Source: DASZHC01 sp035938215 | Lineage (GTDB): Bacteria > Verrucomicrobiota > Verrucomicrobiia > Chthoniobacterales > JAFAMB01 | NCBI GenBank assembly: GCA_035938215.1 | Contig: DASZHC010000237.1 | Location: 1-6,327 of the forward strand | Direction of reading: 5' to 3' | DNA length: 6,327 nucleotides | Shown: piece by piece, positions 5,924 to 6,327 of the stretch | Numbering within the stretch: the stretch's first letter is position 1 | Layout: each line of letters starts with the position of its first letter | Translations under genes and position numbers: made by a program | Notes under the pieces: generated by a model | Databases searched by the model: none | The model's input: only the letters and a program-made list of their open reading frames with translations | What the model was told of the DNA's origin: nothing

Positions 5924-5967
5924 CCCCAGAATTAGCACCATTGTCTTACGAGTCTGCCTTGTTAGAA

Positions 5968-5994
5968 CGGCCGGCTCGGAGATCCGGCCCTACC
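5968..5994 (-). repeat. Repeat arm B of an inverted pair (hairpin-forming)
   Basis: Read on the - strand this 27-bp unit starts GGTAG and contains the hairpin GGCCGG, loop ATCTCCGAG, CCGGCC (stem bases 5984-5989 and 5969-5974). It lies 44 bp from arm A in opposite orientation, so the pair could also form one long cruciform or RNA stem. It is about 110 bp beyond the stop of the MBL-fold gene and in its 3' untranslated region. Confidence 0.8.
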
Positions 5995-6105
5995 TCCCCG
6001 TCATCGACGACTGGTCCACATCGGTGTCCCCTCTTTTTGCAGCGAATTGCTGCACTTTAATTTTAGCAACAGCCGCGGAATCACCATTATACGCGAGATC
6101 GTGCA

Positions 6106-6327
6106 CTAAATTTCCAACCGCATCTTGTCGCTCGCGATCGTCACCCGTTTTGCGGGCAGCGCTTCGCGAGCGCTCTTCAGCAATCTCTCTTCTTTTCCTG
6201 TCCATTCCTTAGGCAGATGAGTCAGCACTACCCTGTCGATCGATTTTGTGGAGAGAAACCGGAACAGTTCAGCGGGCGGAAAGTGCGCGACCTCCGTTAT
6301 CAGAAGGTCGATATGCTCGCTCAGTTG
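6106..6327 (-). CDS. MBL-fold metallo-hydrolase, C-terminal end (5' partial)
   Basis: On the - strand an open frame enters from the right edge and runs 73 residues to TAG (6106-6108); it has no start codon because the gene begins outside the window. The readable motifs are HIDLLITEVAHFPPAELF (5-22) and VVLTHLPKEW (33-42), followed by LLKSAREALPAKRVTIASD and a terminal MRLEI. The DLLITE-x-AHF and LTHLP pair is the C-terminal part of RNase Z/PhnP-like metallo-beta-lactamase hydrolases, where LTH carries the last metal-binding His (His37 of the visible part). The metal motif HxHxDH is not visible, so the exact family and substrate are open. It points the same way as comEC but is separated from it by 346 bp holding a repeat element, so an operon is unlikely. 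Confidence 0.75.
   Translation of the reverse strand, partial: QLSEHIDLLITEVAHFPPAELFRFLSTKSIDRVVLTHLPKEWTGKEERLLKSAREALPAKRVTIASDKMRLEI

Larger units (their letters stand above)
5760..6105. other. Non-coding stretch between two - strand genes
   Basis: This stretch of about 345 bp lies between the MBL-fold gene end and the comEC start. From the comEC side it holds an AT-rich tract (about 5760-5830) that could carry the comEC promoter, a loose inverted repeat GGCCGA (5847-5852)/TCGGCC (5871-5876), and a pair of inverted 27-bp repeat arms (5897-5994). The rest to 6105 shows nothing recognisable. No convincing gene was found; a 71-codon - strand frame at 5990-6205 overlaps the MBL gene end and is not supported. 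Confidence 0.6.

Noticed and set aside
5897..5994. Insertion sequence or CRISPR array
   Set aside because: There is no transposase, no target-site duplication was recognised, and only two units are present in inverted rather than direct orientation.
5990..6205. 71-codon - strand frame, rich in Arg, Glu and Asp
   Set aside because: It overlaps the recognised MBL-fold C-terminus in another frame, has AGGA almost touching the ATG, and ends in the repeat arm. The composition is typical of a shadow frame.

Overview
The window reads as a chromosomal stretch from a free-living bacterium, most likely a Verrucomicrobiota member of the soil Spartobacteria/Udaeobacter type. That placement is inference: it rests on the style of the GlgE, TrmB and ComEC proteins, the moderate GC content, the weak Shine-Dalgarno sites and a GATCTCCGAG-type palindromic repeat. 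No rRNA, tRNA, CRISPR array, transposase or phage gene was seen.

Left part, + strand. The window opens in the 3' end of glgE (maltosyltransferase of the alpha-glucan pathway). After a 169-bp gap comes a lipoprotein with about seven ankyrin repeats, a Gly/Ser/Ala linker and an unassigned C-terminal beta-rich domain that looks internally duplicated. A 99-bp intergenic stretch with two hairpins follows, one of them a perfect nested palindrome. Next are a metallo-beta-lactamase (MBL) fold hydrolase fused to an N-terminal XRE-like helix-turn-helix, and trmB (tRNA m7G46 methyltransferase). Just before trmB lies a 29-codon ORF with the best ribosome binding site in the window; it overlaps the proposed trmB start.

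Right part, - strand. comEC (DNA-uptake channel) converges on trmB and overlaps its 3' end by 49 bp. comEC is split into two overlapping reading frames, best explained by a one-base insertion near 5112-5115, either a real mutation or a sequencing error. Its C-terminal MBL domain has lost the metal-binding motif. Upstream of comEC, about 345 bp carries no convincing gene but holds a pair of inverted 27-bp repeat arms whose four differences are two compensatory base-pair changes. The right edge holds the C-terminal 73 residues of another MBL-fold hydrolase, which has no start codon inside the window.

The genes do not form an obvious single pathway: glycogen/trehalose metabolism, envelope lipoprotein, hydrolase, tRNA modification and competence. 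Three MBL domains (one intact, one degenerate, one partial) within 6.3 kb is notable but may be chance. I did not find a clear new multi-gene system. The most unusual items are the covarying repeat pair, the possible coupled leader ORF of trmB, the nested palindrome, the HTH-MBL fusion and the broken, MBL-degenerate comEC.
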